In this document: piece after piece, positions 17,342 to 26,563 of the stretch | Layout of the letters: each line of letters begins with the position of its first letter | Position numbering within the stretch: the stretch's first letter is position 1 | Source: Oscillospiraceae bacterium | GTDB taxonomy: Bacteria; Bacillota; Clostridia; Oscillospirales; Ruminococcaceae | Direction of reading: 5' to 3' | Length of the DNA stretch: 64,000 nucleotides | Assembly: GCA_017432285.1 (NCBI GenBank) | Contig: JAFRJM010000042.1 | Span: forward strand, 95,979-159,978 | Translations under genes and position numbers: made by a program | Notes under the pieces: generated by a model | Seen by the model: only the letters and a program-made list of their open reading frames with translations | Told to the model about the DNA's origin: nothing | Database searches by the model: none

Positions 17342-18258
17342 TAAGTTGTTTCCTCCGTTTCATACAGAATAACGTTATCTAATATCGTAAAATGAATATT
17401 CCCCATCAAATCAGTCCTTAGTATTTGGGCTCCGACGTTTTTGAATCTCTCAAGAACATCATCCTTGGGGTATTCAAATTCATTATCTATACCGCAACTA
17501 ATGATAGCATAATCAGGACAAACAGTGTTTACAAATCGGTTAGAGCTTGAATAGTATGACCCGTGATGTCCGACCTTCAAGATCTGAGAGGCCAGCTCAT
17601 CACCTGCCTCCAGCAGTTCTTTCTCAACCTGCCACTCAGCATCTGCTGTAAACAAGACATGAGTCTTACCGTATGACAGTCTCAAAACCATGGAGCAATT
17701 GTTGAGATCCTCGCCGTTTCCGCTCCATAACGTTTTGAAAAATGCTTCTGTATCTCCTACCTGAACAGTATCTCCCCTGTGTAGGATGGACAGAGGTATT
17801 TCTTTTTTTTCTATCACATCGAGCGCTCTATCATACCACTCACCAGTAGTCATGAGCTCTTCAGGGATATCTGCAAAGTATACATGTCCGACAGGAAAAT
17901 CTCTTAATATGCTCTGAAGACACCCTGCATGATCATAGTGGGGATGAGTAATGAAAACAGCATCAAGCTTTTCAATCCCATATTGCTCAAGACCTGCAGC
18001 TACAGCGCTGTAACTGTCATATACGCCGGTATCAATCAGTGCGCTCCACTTCCCAAGTTTTACGATAGCGCTGTCTCCCTGTCCGACATATAGAAATACA
18101 ACATGAAGTGTACGCTCTGAATCGGAAGCCGGATCGATGTCCTTTTCCTGAACGCTCCGGATCCACATCCTGAGATGAGGAACAAGAGCAACGAGAAGGC
18201 AGATGATCATCACGATCAGGATAGGAATATCCTTCTTCCTAATACGTCTGCGCTTCAA
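17341..18258 (-). CDS. ComEC/Rec2-like metallo-beta-lactamase-fold hydrolase
   Basis: This 305-aa protein has a basic N-terminus and one membrane helix (IPILIVMIICLLVALVPHL), then a metallo-beta-lactamase fold facing outside. The metal motif is THPHYDHAG (HxHxDH), with a second ligand region in LFTADAEWQ and VGHHGSYYSSS. It resembles the soluble domain of ComEC, a DNA-uptake nuclease, without the channel. I choose the TTG at 18256-18258, one base after the ftsK stop, because AAAGGGTGAT at the end of ftsK is well placed and the protein then begins MKRRRIRKK. A TTG ten codons earlier is possible. Confidence 0.85.
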   Translation of the reverse strand: MKRRRIRKKDIPILIVMIICLLVALVPHLRMWIRSVQEKDIDPASDSERTLHVVFLYVGQGDSAIVKLGKWSALIDTGVYDSYSAVAAGLEQYGIEKLDAVFITHPHYDHAGCLQSILRDFPVGHVYFADIPEELMTTGEWYDRALDVIEKKEIPLSILHRGDTVQVGDTEAFFKTLWSGNGEDLNNCSMVLRLSYGKTHVLFTADAEWQVEKELLEAGDELASQILKVGHHGSYYSSSNRFVNTVCPDYAIISCGIDNEFEYPKDDVLERFKNVGAQILRTDLMGNIHFTILDNVILYETEETT

Positions 18259-18259
18259 A

Positions 18260-20977
18260 TCAATCACCCTTTGAAGTGACTCGTTCAAGCCACTGCTGTT
18301 TGGTTATGAGTATCTGTCGCGGTTTGCTTCCTTCAGACGGACCGATAATGCCTGCGTCTTCCATCTCATCAATGATCCTAGCTGCACGCGCATAGCCAAG
18401 ACGCAGCTTTCTCTGAAGCATTGAAGTTGAGGCGCCGCCCTGCTCCAGAACTACGTTAACAGCTTCTTCGAACATTTCATCGACATCAGATTCACCATCT
18501 GAACTGTCAGATGAGCTGCCGCCTTTGCCTTTTTCTTTGGCAGACAGGCGCTCGATATCGCTGATTATCTGATCATCGTATTCGCTGGAGTTGTTGTTCT
18601 TGATGTATGAGACTACCCTGTCGACTTCTTCCTGATCCACCAGGCTTCCCTGGATACGGACAGGCTTGGTCACACCGACAGGCATATAGAGCATGTCGCC
18701 TCTTCCCAACAGTTTTTCGGCTCCTGCTCCGTCAAGAATCGTACGGCTGTCTACCTGTGAAGAGACAGCAAATGCAATTCGGGAAGGAATGTTATTTTTG
18801 ATCACACCGGTGATAACATCAACAGACGGTCTCTGAGTAGCAAGGATAAGGTACATGCCCGCTGCACGGGCCATTGCCGCCAATCTGGCGATAGCATCTT
18901 CAACCTCATTTGCTGCTACCTGCATCAAGTCTGCCAGCTCATCAATGACGATAATGACTCTCGGGAGTTTCTCAAGTCTTTCTCCGTCCTGCGGAATATA
19001 GTACGGGTCATTCAGTTTCTTATCGATCCAGTTATTGTATTCGGTTATGTTTCTGTTGCCGGTAGTACTGAAAGCGCGATACCTCTTAAGCATCTCACTT
19101 ACTGCCCACCCGAGAGCACCTGCTGCTTTACGGGGATCGGTGACCACAGGAACATACAAATGCGGAAGGCCATTATACGCACCGAATTCAACCATCTTCG
19201 GGTCAACAAGGATCATCCTTAACTGATCCGGAGAGTACTTGTACAGCAAGCTCACAAGAATAGAGTTTATGCATACAGATTTGCCCATACCTGTAGCACC
19301 TGCAATCAAGAGGTGGGGCATCTTTTCGATATCTCCTACTCTGAATGCTCCGCTTATATCCTGTCCAATAGCGAAGATAAGCGCTCCTTTGGATGTCTGG
19401 AACTCTTCACTCTCGATAATGGAACGCAGTCTAACTATCTGAGACTGCTTATTTGGAACTTCGATACCAACAGCAGCTTTCCCCGGAATAGGAGCCTCAA
19501 TACGTATTGAGGTAGCTGCAAGATTCATAGCGATATCATCAGCAAGCTGAACTATCCTTGACAACCGCACACCGCTTTCAGGCTGCAATTCATATCTTGT
19601 TACAGTTGGTCCGCGTGAGATATCCACGACCTTCGTATTGACTCCGAAGCTCTGAAGCACCTCTACAAGATGATCTGCTGTTCTGGACAGTTCCAGCTCA
19701 AGAGATTTATCGTCCTTATTCCTTTGCGGAGTAAGGTATGAAATAGGCGGATAATGATATTTCCTGGCTCGTTTCTGCTTTATAGCCGCAGTTGGAGCAT
19801 TGACGTTCTTCAGATACTCTGTATCTGCCTTTTTGGCCAATTCATCCACTTCACTGTTTGTTTTTCTCGGCTGTTCAGCTGTTCCCTGAACTGAAGTCTG
19901 CACCGCAGCGTTTCCGCTGCTATCCGCCATCTTCAGCCTTTCGTTTGCCTTGCGCATCCTCTCAGCAGCTGTCTGAAGTTCGCTGATAGACTGGCTGTTC
20001 CCTGTAGAATCAAAAGACTGGAAGATCTTCCCCTCTTCCTCACGCTCAATGGAATTCTTTTCGAATACTTCTTTTACAACAGACCCTGCAGGACCTGTCG
20101 GGTTCAGTTCCACGCCTTCCTGGCTGGGATCAAAGTCAGGTCCAAGATCCACATCGATGTTGGGAAGTTTCTCCGTCCTTGCGTTGATTCTCTTCTCTTT
20201 CTCTGGAGCGAACGCAACTCCTTCACCATCCAGAGGGATATCGTACATCTTCTTGTCATCAAGAGGAATATCTATCTTTTTAGTCTTAGCTGGGAAATCC
20301 GGTTTGCTCCGCATGTTCTCAAGACTAGTCTCTTCCTTGAATCTGCGTATTTTCCTCTCCATATAGATGTCATACATCCTAATCCCGAGCTGATAAAGTT
20401 TTATGAAAGGCCATTTAACGATATTGAAAAGATCAACAGGAGTCCATCCCGTAAAGAGCATAACAGCCAGAAGGATAAGGATAAGTATAGTGATCTTCGC
20501 TCCGACAGAACCCAGTAGAGTCTCCAAAGGCAGTCCGAGTATCGCGGAAATGACACCTGTGCCTATTCTGTCCGCGCCCATAAGGTACAGTTCCTTGACT
20601 ATATTAAGGAAACCTTTGCTCACCGGTCTTTCAAGAGAGAATATATATGTCGCACCTGAAACAGCGAACAAAAACAGCCCGATCTCGATAATATCTACTG
20701 CATCCACGACGCGTTTCATCGCTCCGATAATTCCCAGAGCAAAAAGAGCCGGTCCTATCAGATACGCCATCCAGCCGAAAATACCAAACATGGCTCTGTG
20801 CATCACTCGCCAGAATGCTTCTCCCTCAACAGAGGCAAGCGCAAAGAACAGAAGGCCAAGCACTATAAGGATAGCTGCTTTGATCGTTCTGGTCTGTTCG
20901 GCTTTCCTCGCCTTTTCCTCTGCGATCCTTCTCCGTTCAAGTTCCTTTTTGGAAGGTCTGCCTTTTTTATTTGCCAT
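18260..20977 (-). CDS. ftsK: DNA translocase FtsK/SpoIIIE
   Basis: This 905-aa protein pumps chromosomal DNA across the septum. A basic N-terminus is followed by about four membrane helices (residues about 32-180), a charged linker (about 190-395), then the FtsK motor: Walker A AGATGMGKSVCINSILVSLL, Walker B VIVIDELADLM, and the LATQRPSVDVITG motif. The C-terminal gamma winged helix (about 835-890) would read the polar DNA motifs. AAAGGA precedes the ATG. The ComEC-like gene starts one base after its stop. Confidence 0.96.
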   Translation of the reverse strand: MANKKGRPSKKELERRRIAEEKARKAEQTRTIKAAILIVLGLLFFALASVEGEAFWRVMHRAMFGIFGWMAYLIGPALFALGIIGAMKRVVDAVDIIEIGLFLFAVSGATYIFSLERPVSKGFLNIVKELYLMGADRIGTGVISAILGLPLETLLGSVGAKITILILILLAVMLFTGWTPVDLFNIVKWPFIKLYQLGIRMYDIYMERKIRRFKEETSLENMRSKPDFPAKTKKIDIPLDDKKMYDIPLDGEGVAFAPEKEKRINARTEKLPNIDVDLGPDFDPSQEGVELNPTGPAGSVVKEVFEKNSIEREEEGKIFQSFDSTGNSQSISELQTAAERMRKANERLKMADSSGNAAVQTSVQGTAEQPRKTNSEVDELAKKADTEYLKNVNAPTAAIKQKRARKYHYPPISYLTPQRNKDDKSLELELSRTADHLVEVLQSFGVNTKVVDISRGPTVTRYELQPESGVRLSRIVQLADDIAMNLAATSIRIEAPIPGKAAVGIEVPNKQSQIVRLRSIIESEEFQTSKGALIFAIGQDISGAFRVGDIEKMPHLLIAGATGMGKSVCINSILVSLLYKYSPDQLRMILVDPKMVEFGAYNGLPHLYVPVVTDPRKAAGALGWAVSEMLKRYRAFSTTGNRNITEYNNWIDKKLNDPYYIPQDGERLEKLPRVIIVIDELADLMQVAANEVEDAIARLAAMARAAGMYLILATQRPSVDVITGVIKNNIPSRIAFAVSSQVDSRTILDGAGAEKLLGRGDMLYMPVGVTKPVRIQGSLVDQEEVDRVVSYIKNNNSSEYDDQIISDIERLSAKEKGKGGSSSDSSDGESDVDEMFEEAVNVVLEQGGASTSMLQRKLRLGYARAARIIDEMEDAGIIGPSEGSKPRQILITKQQWLERVTSKGD

Positions 20978-21159
20978 TTGATTCCTTTCAAATCATCACT
21001 GTTTGATCAGCAAATCGATATTGTAACTCACCAAAGTGCATATCATACTAGGTTACATAATACCACAATACCCTATGAAAAGAAAGAATGTTCTTCCGTT
21101 GACCGTGGTACGTCCAACTCATATAATTATCTTGAAAATGAAGCACCAGGAGGCCTGAA

Positions 21160-21765
21160 ATGGCGAAGCTGTATTTCAGATACGGAGCAATGAATTCCGG
21201 AAAATCCACTGCGCTTATCCAAGTGGCTCACAACTATGAGGAGCGCGGAATGAGTGTAGTTCTCATAAAACCAATGATCGATACCAAAGGTTCAGATACT
21301 GTGGTTTCCAGGATCGGTGTCAGCAGAACAGTTGATCTGTTAGTTCCCACTGATATGGACATCTATGAAGAGATCGAAAAGATCAATTCCAAAACACCTA
21401 TCTCATGCGTTCTTGCTGATGAAGCACAGTTCTTTACTCCAAAACAGGCAGAAGAATTGTTCCGCGTAGCAGTTACACTTAATATCCCGGTCATCTGTTA
21501 CGGACTTCGCAGCGACTTCCAGATGAAAGGTTTCCCAGGTTCTACCAGACTCTTAGAATTAGCCCACAGCATAGAAGAGCTAAAGACAATCTGCTTCTGC
21601 GGAAAGAAAGCAATGATAAATGCACGTATGGTAAACGGTGAATACGTTTTTGAAGGGGCTCAGGTCGCTATAGACGGCGAAGCAAGCGTTGAATACAGAT
21701 CCGTATGCCCTGAATGCTATTTCAGGCTTAAAGCAGAGCATTTGAAAAACAAGAAAGCACAATAA
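21160..21765 (+). CDS. tdk: Thymidine kinase
   Basis: This 201-aa type II thymidine kinase phosphorylates thymidine in nucleotide salvage. The P-loop is YGAMNSGKST near residue 8, the Walker B-like DEAQFF is near 89, and zinc-binding cysteines appear as CFCGKKA and CPECYF. The substrate lasso follows EGAQVAIDG. AGGAGG lies 7 nt before the ATG. The gene stands alone, divergent from ftsK. Confidence 0.97.
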   Translation: MAKLYFRYGAMNSGKSTALIQVAHNYEERGMSVVLIKPMIDTKGSDTVVSRIGVSRTVDLLVPTDMDIYEEIEKINSKTPISCVLADEAQFFTPKQAEELFRVAVTLNIPVICYGLRSDFQMKGFPGSTRLLELAHSIEELKTICFCGKKAMINARMVNGEYVFEGAQVAIDGEASVEYRSVCPECYFRLKAEHLKNKKAQ

Positions 21766-21776
21766 TCAGCACATAT

Positions 21777-21818
21777 AAAAGGACGAAAACTCCGAGCAAC
21801 CGGTGTTTTCGTCCTTTT
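21777..21818. terminator. Bidirectional terminator between tdk and the GH1 gene
   Basis: AAAAGGACGAAAAC (21777-21790) pairs with GTTTTCGTCCTTTT (21805-21818), a 14-bp stem flanked by A and T runs. It serves the two convergent genes. Confidence 0.88.
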
Positions 21819-21830
21819 AATATTCTAGTA

Positions 21831-23255
21831 TTATTCGCTTATACAGTTATCTCTTATAACTCGCTGATACCAGTAAAAACTGTCCTTTTTGATACGTTTA
21901 AGATCTTTGAGGTCGTTATCGGTACGGTTTATATAAACAAAACCATAGCGCTTTTCGTAGCCGTTACTGGTGCTGAGAAGATCTTCAAAAGACCATGGAT
22001 TGTAGCTAAGCACCTCGACTCCATAATGCATCGCTCTTGCCATCGCAAGTATATGATCATGCAGATATTTGATCCTGTAATCATCATGAACAGTGCCATC
22101 TGCTTCAAGAATATCATGATATCCTATGCCGTTCTCCGTGATCATAAGAGGCTTATTGTATCTCGTATAAATATCCCTGAGAAGATATTCCATTCCCCAC
22201 GGATCTATGGTCCAGTCCCAGTCCGTCCTATCAGCGTTCGGGTTCAGGATCTTCTCATAAAAATCTTCCTGTATCTCATGAGAGTCCATCTCCCCTTTTT
22301 TCCCGCTCCAGTTCACACCAGATTCCTGAAATACCGCTCCTTCTTCAGGCCACTTCACGCATTCACTTGAGTAATAGTTAAGCGCGAGGAAGTCGGAGAT
22401 GTTCTCACGGAATATCTGCACATCTCCCGGTTCGACCTTAGGAGCAAAACCATGGTCCTGCATATAGATCAAAACGGACTTGGTATAAAAGCCTTTAAAA
22501 TACACATCAAGGTAGAACTGATTCTGGAATTCCTGGGCATTCAATGCTGCAAGGCAATCTTTTGGATCGCTCGTAAGCGGATAGATAGGGTTGTATCCAA
22601 TCGCTGCACCTGCAATACCTCCTGGAACCAGCTCATGGACAGCTTTTACAGCGAGACAATGAGCCAGATTCAGGTGATGATTTATCTGATAGCGAATCTG
22701 ATGGTCAGACAGATACTTTTCGGGAATGAGGTTTTTCTGTGTCCAAAACTGAACGATTATGCTCTGTTCGTTTATCGTTGTCCAGATCTTTACTTTATCT
22801 TTGTACCTATCGATCACAAATCTCGCATATCTTTCAAAATCAGCAACAGACTGCCTGTCTATCCATCCATCGTATTTTTCTACCAATGCAAGCGGCATAT
22901 CGTAGTGATACAGAGTAACTATGGGCTCGATCCCGTTTTTAAGGAGCTCATCAATCACATTGTCATAGAACTCAATGCCCTTCTCATTGAGATCTCCATC
23001 ACCATCAGGAAATACTCGTGACCATGCAATAGAAAAGCGATAGCTTTTCATTCCCATCTCTTTCATCAGCGCTACGTCTTCTTTGTAATGGTGATAAAAA
23101 TCGCTTGTTACAGAAGCATCAGAAAATCTTCTTCCCGCGTTTATCACATCCTGCTGGGATTTTTTCTTTCCATCCTCCTCAGCAGCTCCTTCTACCTGAT
23201 ATGCGCTTGTTGCTGCTCCCCACAGAAAAGTATTGGGAAAATAATATGTTTTCAT
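21831..23255 (-). CDS. Glycoside hydrolase family 1 (beta-glucosidase / 6-phospho-beta-glucosidase)
   Basis: This 474-aa enzyme hydrolyses beta-glucosides or their 6-phosphates. Family 1 marks: FLWGAATSAYQVEGA at the N-terminus, the acid/base Glu in WTTINEQ, and the nucleophile in MITENGIGYHD. No signal peptide is seen, so it acts in the cytoplasm. It is the last gene of an operon with two nucleoside hydrolases and a P-loop kinase; no PTS genes are nearby, so phosphorylated versus free substrate cannot be decided. Confidence 0.95.
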   Translation of the reverse strand: MKTYYFPNTFLWGAATSAYQVEGAAEEDGKKKSQQDVINAGRRFSDASVTSDFYHHYKEDVALMKEMGMKSYRFSIAWSRVFPDGDGDLNEKGIEFYDNVIDELLKNGIEPIVTLYHYDMPLALVEKYDGWIDRQSVADFERYARFVIDRYKDKVKIWTTINEQSIIVQFWTQKNLIPEKYLSDHQIRYQINHHLNLAHCLAVKAVHELVPGGIAGAAIGYNPIYPLTSDPKDCLAALNAQEFQNQFYLDVYFKGFYTKSVLIYMQDHGFAPKVEPGDVQIFRENISDFLALNYYSSECVKWPEEGAVFQESGVNWSGKKGEMDSHEIQEDFYEKILNPNADRTDWDWTIDPWGMEYLLRDIYTRYNKPLMITENGIGYHDILEADGTVHDDYRIKYLHDHILAMARAMHYGVEVLSYNPWSFEDLLSTSNGYEKRYGFVYINRTDNDLKDLKRIKKDSFYWYQRVIRDNCISE

Positions 23256-23260
23256 AGCTA

Positions 23261-23860
23261 TTACTCCAGGAATAACTTGTCCAATTCCATTGCAACTTCA
23301 TCCAATCGGATCTTGATAAAATCTGTAGTATCGATAGTGAAAGTAGTACCATAACTGAAATCCTGTACGCCGGATATTTTTACGTTGTACTTGTACTCTT
23401 CCTTAGTCCATAGAGGAGAATAAACCAATTCCTCACCTTCAGGAGCCGGATAATGGTCTGCAACAGAATGCGCTGGATGTCTGCTTGAACTTCCGTCTCT
23501 TGCCAGCGCTCTGTCATATAGCACATCCATATCACAGTCCATCCTGAGAGTAGTTATCGTCTCCCCTGTCTTTTCTTCAAATTCCTTGAGATACTTCTTG
23601 TCCCTGGTCATGAAATTGCTCTCGATGATCACATTCTTGTTTCCGGACAAAGAGAGCTCAGCGGCTTTCAACATCAGCTTTATTGATGCGATATCCAGCT
23701 GCTCTTTTTCATCTGCTGTTTTGAAACCTATTTCATCAAACAGTATCTCTTTGAAAGAATCCTTGGAAAAAATCAGGGCATCATATCTTTTAGCAAAGAA
23801 CTCAGCCTGAGTGGTCTTTCCGGCTCCGGGCATCCCGGCTATCAACAGTACATGTCTCAC
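23261..23860 (-). CDS. P-loop small-molecule kinase-like protein
   Basis: This 199-aa protein begins MRHVLLIAGMPGAGKTTQAEFFAKR, a Walker A of the kinase type, followed by a mid-protein NVIIESNFM strand and a basic RALARDGSSSRHP lid-like segment. It resembles the AAA_33/zeta-toxin-like kinases that phosphorylate small molecules. It lies 5 nt before the GH1 gene and downstream of the nucleoside hydrolases, so a sugar or nucleoside kinase role is likely but not provable here. No antitoxin-like partner is seen, which argues against a zeta toxin. Confidence 0.8.
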   Translation of the reverse strand: MRHVLLIAGMPGAGKTTQAEFFAKRYDALIFSKDSFKEILFDEIGFKTADEKEQLDIASIKLMLKAAELSLSGNKNVIIESNFMTRDKKYLKEFEEKTGETITTLRMDCDMDVLYDRALARDGSSSRHPAHSVADHYPAPEGEELVYSPLWTKEEYKYNVKISGVQDFSYGTTFTIDTTDFIKIRLDEVAMELDKLFLE

Positions 23861-23882
23861 GATAATATCCTCTTTTAAAATG

Positions 23883-23915
23883 ACCCAGAAAAGATTTTAA
23901 CAATCCTTTCTGGGT
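23883..23915 (-). terminator. Hairpin between nucleoside hydrolase and kinase genes
   Basis: ACCCAGAAA (23883-23891) and TTTCTGGGT (23907-23915) form a 9-bp stem. The T-run on the minus strand is interrupted (CATTTTAAAA), so it may only partly reduce expression of the two genes downstream. Confidence 0.5.
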
Positions 23916-23928
23916 ATTAACCAACTAT

Positions 23929-24894
23929 TTATTGATTTCTGTTCAGCCACTTCAGAGCGTCCAGATGAAGTTTGATAAACTCCTCACGGTTAAGGTCAAA
24001 AGCGACCATCGCATTGGGTTTATTGTCTCTGCACAGAACGTCAGTGACTGTGCATGCCTTGGAATATTGTCCTACAATATCCACTTCTACGTGGCATGGC
24101 TCAGTCTTTACTATGTCAGGATTGATAAGCCACGCTACCGGCACGGAATCGTGGAGGCACGGCCCGAGTCTGTTTGGATCGAAACGCTCACTGACTGTCA
24201 CATAGTCTTTTACCATATCATAGTAAAATGTTCCGATACTCCCGCCGACTACTCTCAGCATCTCACGGTCGTCCTTTGAAAGCATTGCTTTTTCAGTGGC
24301 ATCAAGGCCGCACATTACAATCTTGAGACCGCTCTGGAATACTATCTTCGCAGCTTCAGGGTCATTCGCGATATTTGCCTCAGCCAATGGAAGGTAATTG
24401 CCTCCATATGCGGCTCCGCCCATAAGCGCTATTCCGTCTATCTGAGACTTCAGTTCAGGATATGTCAGCAGGAACATAGCTATATTTGTCAAAGGACCTA
24501 CAGGAACCAGAACGACCTTCTCGTCGCTGCGGCGTACAAGTCTTGCTATAAGATCCACTGCATCACAGTCCTCGACTTTCTTGCGCGGATCCTTGAGCAT
24601 ATACCTCTTTCCGCCAAGACCATCTTCTCCGTGAACAAAATTGTTCTTGTGAAGTGTATAATCCTTCTCTTCGCCAAATAAGGACTTGCGTGCTCCTTTG
24701 GCAACAGGTACGTCAAGATCAAGAAGTTCACATACTCTTAATGCATTCTCTGTACAATTGTCAACAGAGTTGTTTCCGAATACTGTTGTAATACCGAGTA
24801 TATCGATACTGGGATTTCCGGCAGCTAAAAGCAGCGCAAATGCGTCATCCACTCCGATATCAGTATCGAATATGATTGGAATCCGGTAACTCAT
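23929..24894 (-). CDS. Nucleoside hydrolase (first of two)
   Basis: This 321-aa enzyme splits nucleosides into ribose and base. The calcium-binding motif IIFDTDIGVDDAFALLLA is at the N-terminus, followed by VLVPVGPLTNIAMFL and a C-terminal HDSVPVAWLINP. It overlaps the upstream paralogue by 4 nt (ATGA). Together they supply ribose and free bases for salvage. Confidence 0.95.
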   Translation of the reverse strand: MSYRIPIIFDTDIGVDDAFALLLAAGNPSIDILGITTVFGNNSVDNCTENALRVCELLDLDVPVAKGARKSLFGEEKDYTLHKNNFVHGEDGLGGKRYMLKDPRKKVEDCDAVDLIARLVRRSDEKVVLVPVGPLTNIAMFLLTYPELKSQIDGIALMGGAAYGGNYLPLAEANIANDPEAAKIVFQSGLKIVMCGLDATEKAMLSKDDREMLRVVGGSIGTFYYDMVKDYVTVSERFDPNRLGPCLHDSVPVAWLINPDIVKTEPCHVEVDIVGQYSKACTVTDVLCRDNKPNAMVAFDLNREEFIKLHLDALKWLNRNQ

Positions 24895-25871
24895 GACTCA
24901 ATACCTCCGTCGTATGAATGAAGCATCTCAAGATACCATGCTGCATATGCATCTCTGTCTATAGATCTTGCCAGAGTCACATTCGGCTTCTCCCTGAATC
25001 TTCCTCTCCAGTCAAATATCGTCTGCCCGAAGTTCAATGTGCTTCTTGTTTCGCAGAGGCAGAAATAATCTTCCAGGACTGCTGACTCCGGGTGAGCAAG
25101 GACGAAAGCAGAAGCTGCATCGCATCCGCCTCTTCCTTTCGGGAATCCCATCTTCTGACGCTGTTCCTCAGTCATCAGAAGCCTTCTTTCGCGCTGGGCC
25201 ATAGCAAATTTGTCATACAGAGGTTTCCAAGGGTTAGACATTGGAAGGTTATCCAGATATTCTGCTTCCTCATCTGTCAGAAATGCAGTTCTGCAGCTAT
25301 CGAGATCTACCATGACGAACTTTTTGAAACCAGCGCTCAGGCATATCTTCAAAGCATGAGGATCTTGGGCGATATTGAACTCTCCGTATGCACCGGAATT
25401 ACCTTTTGTAGCGGCTCCTCCCATAATCGTAAACTGTTTGATATAATTGGGAAGGTCAGGATGGCGAAGCAGCGTGATTGCAATATTGGTGAGCGGTCCG
25501 ATTGCGAATATCTCAAGTTCTCCGCCCCAATGAAGCGCTTCATCATAGATTACATCCCAGGGATGCTTTCTGCTTATCTTGTCTTCATTTACTTCGAACT
25601 CAAGTCCCGACAGCCCGTTATTCCCATGCGCATATGCCGCTCTGGGCTGTCTGGCGATCAAAGCTTCAGAAGCTCCCTGACATACCGGACACGTAAGCCC
25701 GGCTGTTTCCTTCAAATATAACGCGTTTCTGCGAGTATATTCCAGACCTACATTGCCATGAACAGCACAGATCGCACGGATGTTAAACATTCCGCTGGCT
25801 GCGAGAAGCATTATCGCCTGGGCATCATCCCCGCCGGGATCAGTATCGATGATCAAAGGTCTTAATGACAT
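24891..25871 (-). CDS. Nucleoside hydrolase (second of two)
   Basis: This 326-aa paralogue has IIDTDPGGDDAQAIMLLA as its metal-binding motif and EIFAIGPLTNIAITLLRH in the core. It is the first gene of the operon, with AAGGAG upstream of the ATG. The two paralogues differ in the active-site loops (GGDDAQ against GVDDAF), which suggests different nucleoside preference, as is known in this family. Confidence 0.95.
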   Translation of the reverse strand: MSLRPLIIDTDPGGDDAQAIMLLAASGMFNIRAICAVHGNVGLEYTRRNALYLKETAGLTCPVCQGASEALIARQPRAAYAHGNNGLSGLEFEVNEDKISRKHPWDVIYDEALHWGGELEIFAIGPLTNIAITLLRHPDLPNYIKQFTIMGGAATKGNSGAYGEFNIAQDPHALKICLSAGFKKFVMVDLDSCRTAFLTDEEAEYLDNLPMSNPWKPLYDKFAMAQRERRLLMTEEQRQKMGFPKGRGGCDAASAFVLAHPESAVLEDYFCLCETRSTLNFGQTIFDWRGRFREKPNVTLARSIDRDAYAAWYLEMLHSYDGGIES

Positions 25872-25975
25872 CCGTTATTCTCCTTGTATCTTTGTTTATT
25901 TAATTATAAAATTTGGGGAAATCACTTTCAACAAAAGACAGCCGTTTATTTTCATCACAAAAACAGGAACTGTAA

Positions 25976-26506
25976 ATGAGACATAATTCCTTTCGCACAG
26001 CTTTAGGCGGTATCCTTTCTGCTCTTTCTATAACATTCATGTTTTTAGGAGGAGTATTTCCGTTTGCAGAATATGTCGGTCCTGCTCTGGCGTCTATCTG
26101 TGTTCTGATCTTCAAGGAGGAATTCGGAGCAAAGCCGACTGTGATAATGTATGTTGCGGTCTCTCTTCTGGCACTTCTCGTATCTCCCAGTATCGAGAGT
26201 TCCCTTATTTTCATCGCTTTCTTCGGATGGTACCCAATTATCAAGAATCTGATAGAAACAAAGATAAAAAAACCACTTTCTCTTATTGTTAAGCTCGCTG
26301 TAGTCAATGTTTCAATACTGTCTTTGTATTACGTTCTTCTTAATGTACTGAAGCTCCCGTCCCTTGAAGAAGATCTTGCTGGCGGACCATGGATCATAAC
26401 CGTTTTGATAGTCCTATATAACATCACATTCCTCTTGTTTGACCGGCTTCTCACGATCATTGCATATTACTATAGAAATATCCTCAGAAAGAAACTGATC
26501 AGATAA
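25976..26506 (+). CDS. Multi-pass membrane protein of unknown function
   Basis: This 176-aa protein is nearly all membrane: five to six hydrophobic helices, beginning with FRTALGGILSALSITFMFLGGVFPF, which resembles the first helix of ECF-type substrate-binding (S) components. No soluble domain is present. It stands alone, with divergent promoter space to the nucleoside hydrolase operon and a terminator right after it. An ECF S-like vitamin transporter is possible, but no T or A components are adjacent. Confidence 0.8.
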   Translation: MRHNSFRTALGGILSALSITFMFLGGVFPFAEYVGPALASICVLIFKEEFGAKPTVIMYVAVSLLALLVSPSIESSLIFIAFFGWYPIIKNLIETKIKKPLSLIVKLAVVNVSILSLYYVLLNVLKLPSLEEDLAGGPWIITVLIVLYNITFLLFDRLLTIIAYYYRNILRKKLIR

Positions 26507-26521
26507 AAATATGGTCATACG

Positions 26522-26552
26522 AAAACAAGGCGCCTTGGCGCCTTGTTTTTTT
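26522..26552. terminator. Bidirectional terminator
   Basis: AAAACAAGGCGCC and GGCGCCTTGTTTT form a near-perfect stem with T-runs both ways, serving the membrane protein on the plus strand and the efflux permease on the minus strand. Confidence 0.9.
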
Positions 26553-26563
26553 ATCTATCCATC

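Noticed and set aside
23261-23860. Zeta-toxin identity for the P-loop kinase
   Set aside because: No epsilon-like antitoxin is adjacent and the operon is metabolic.
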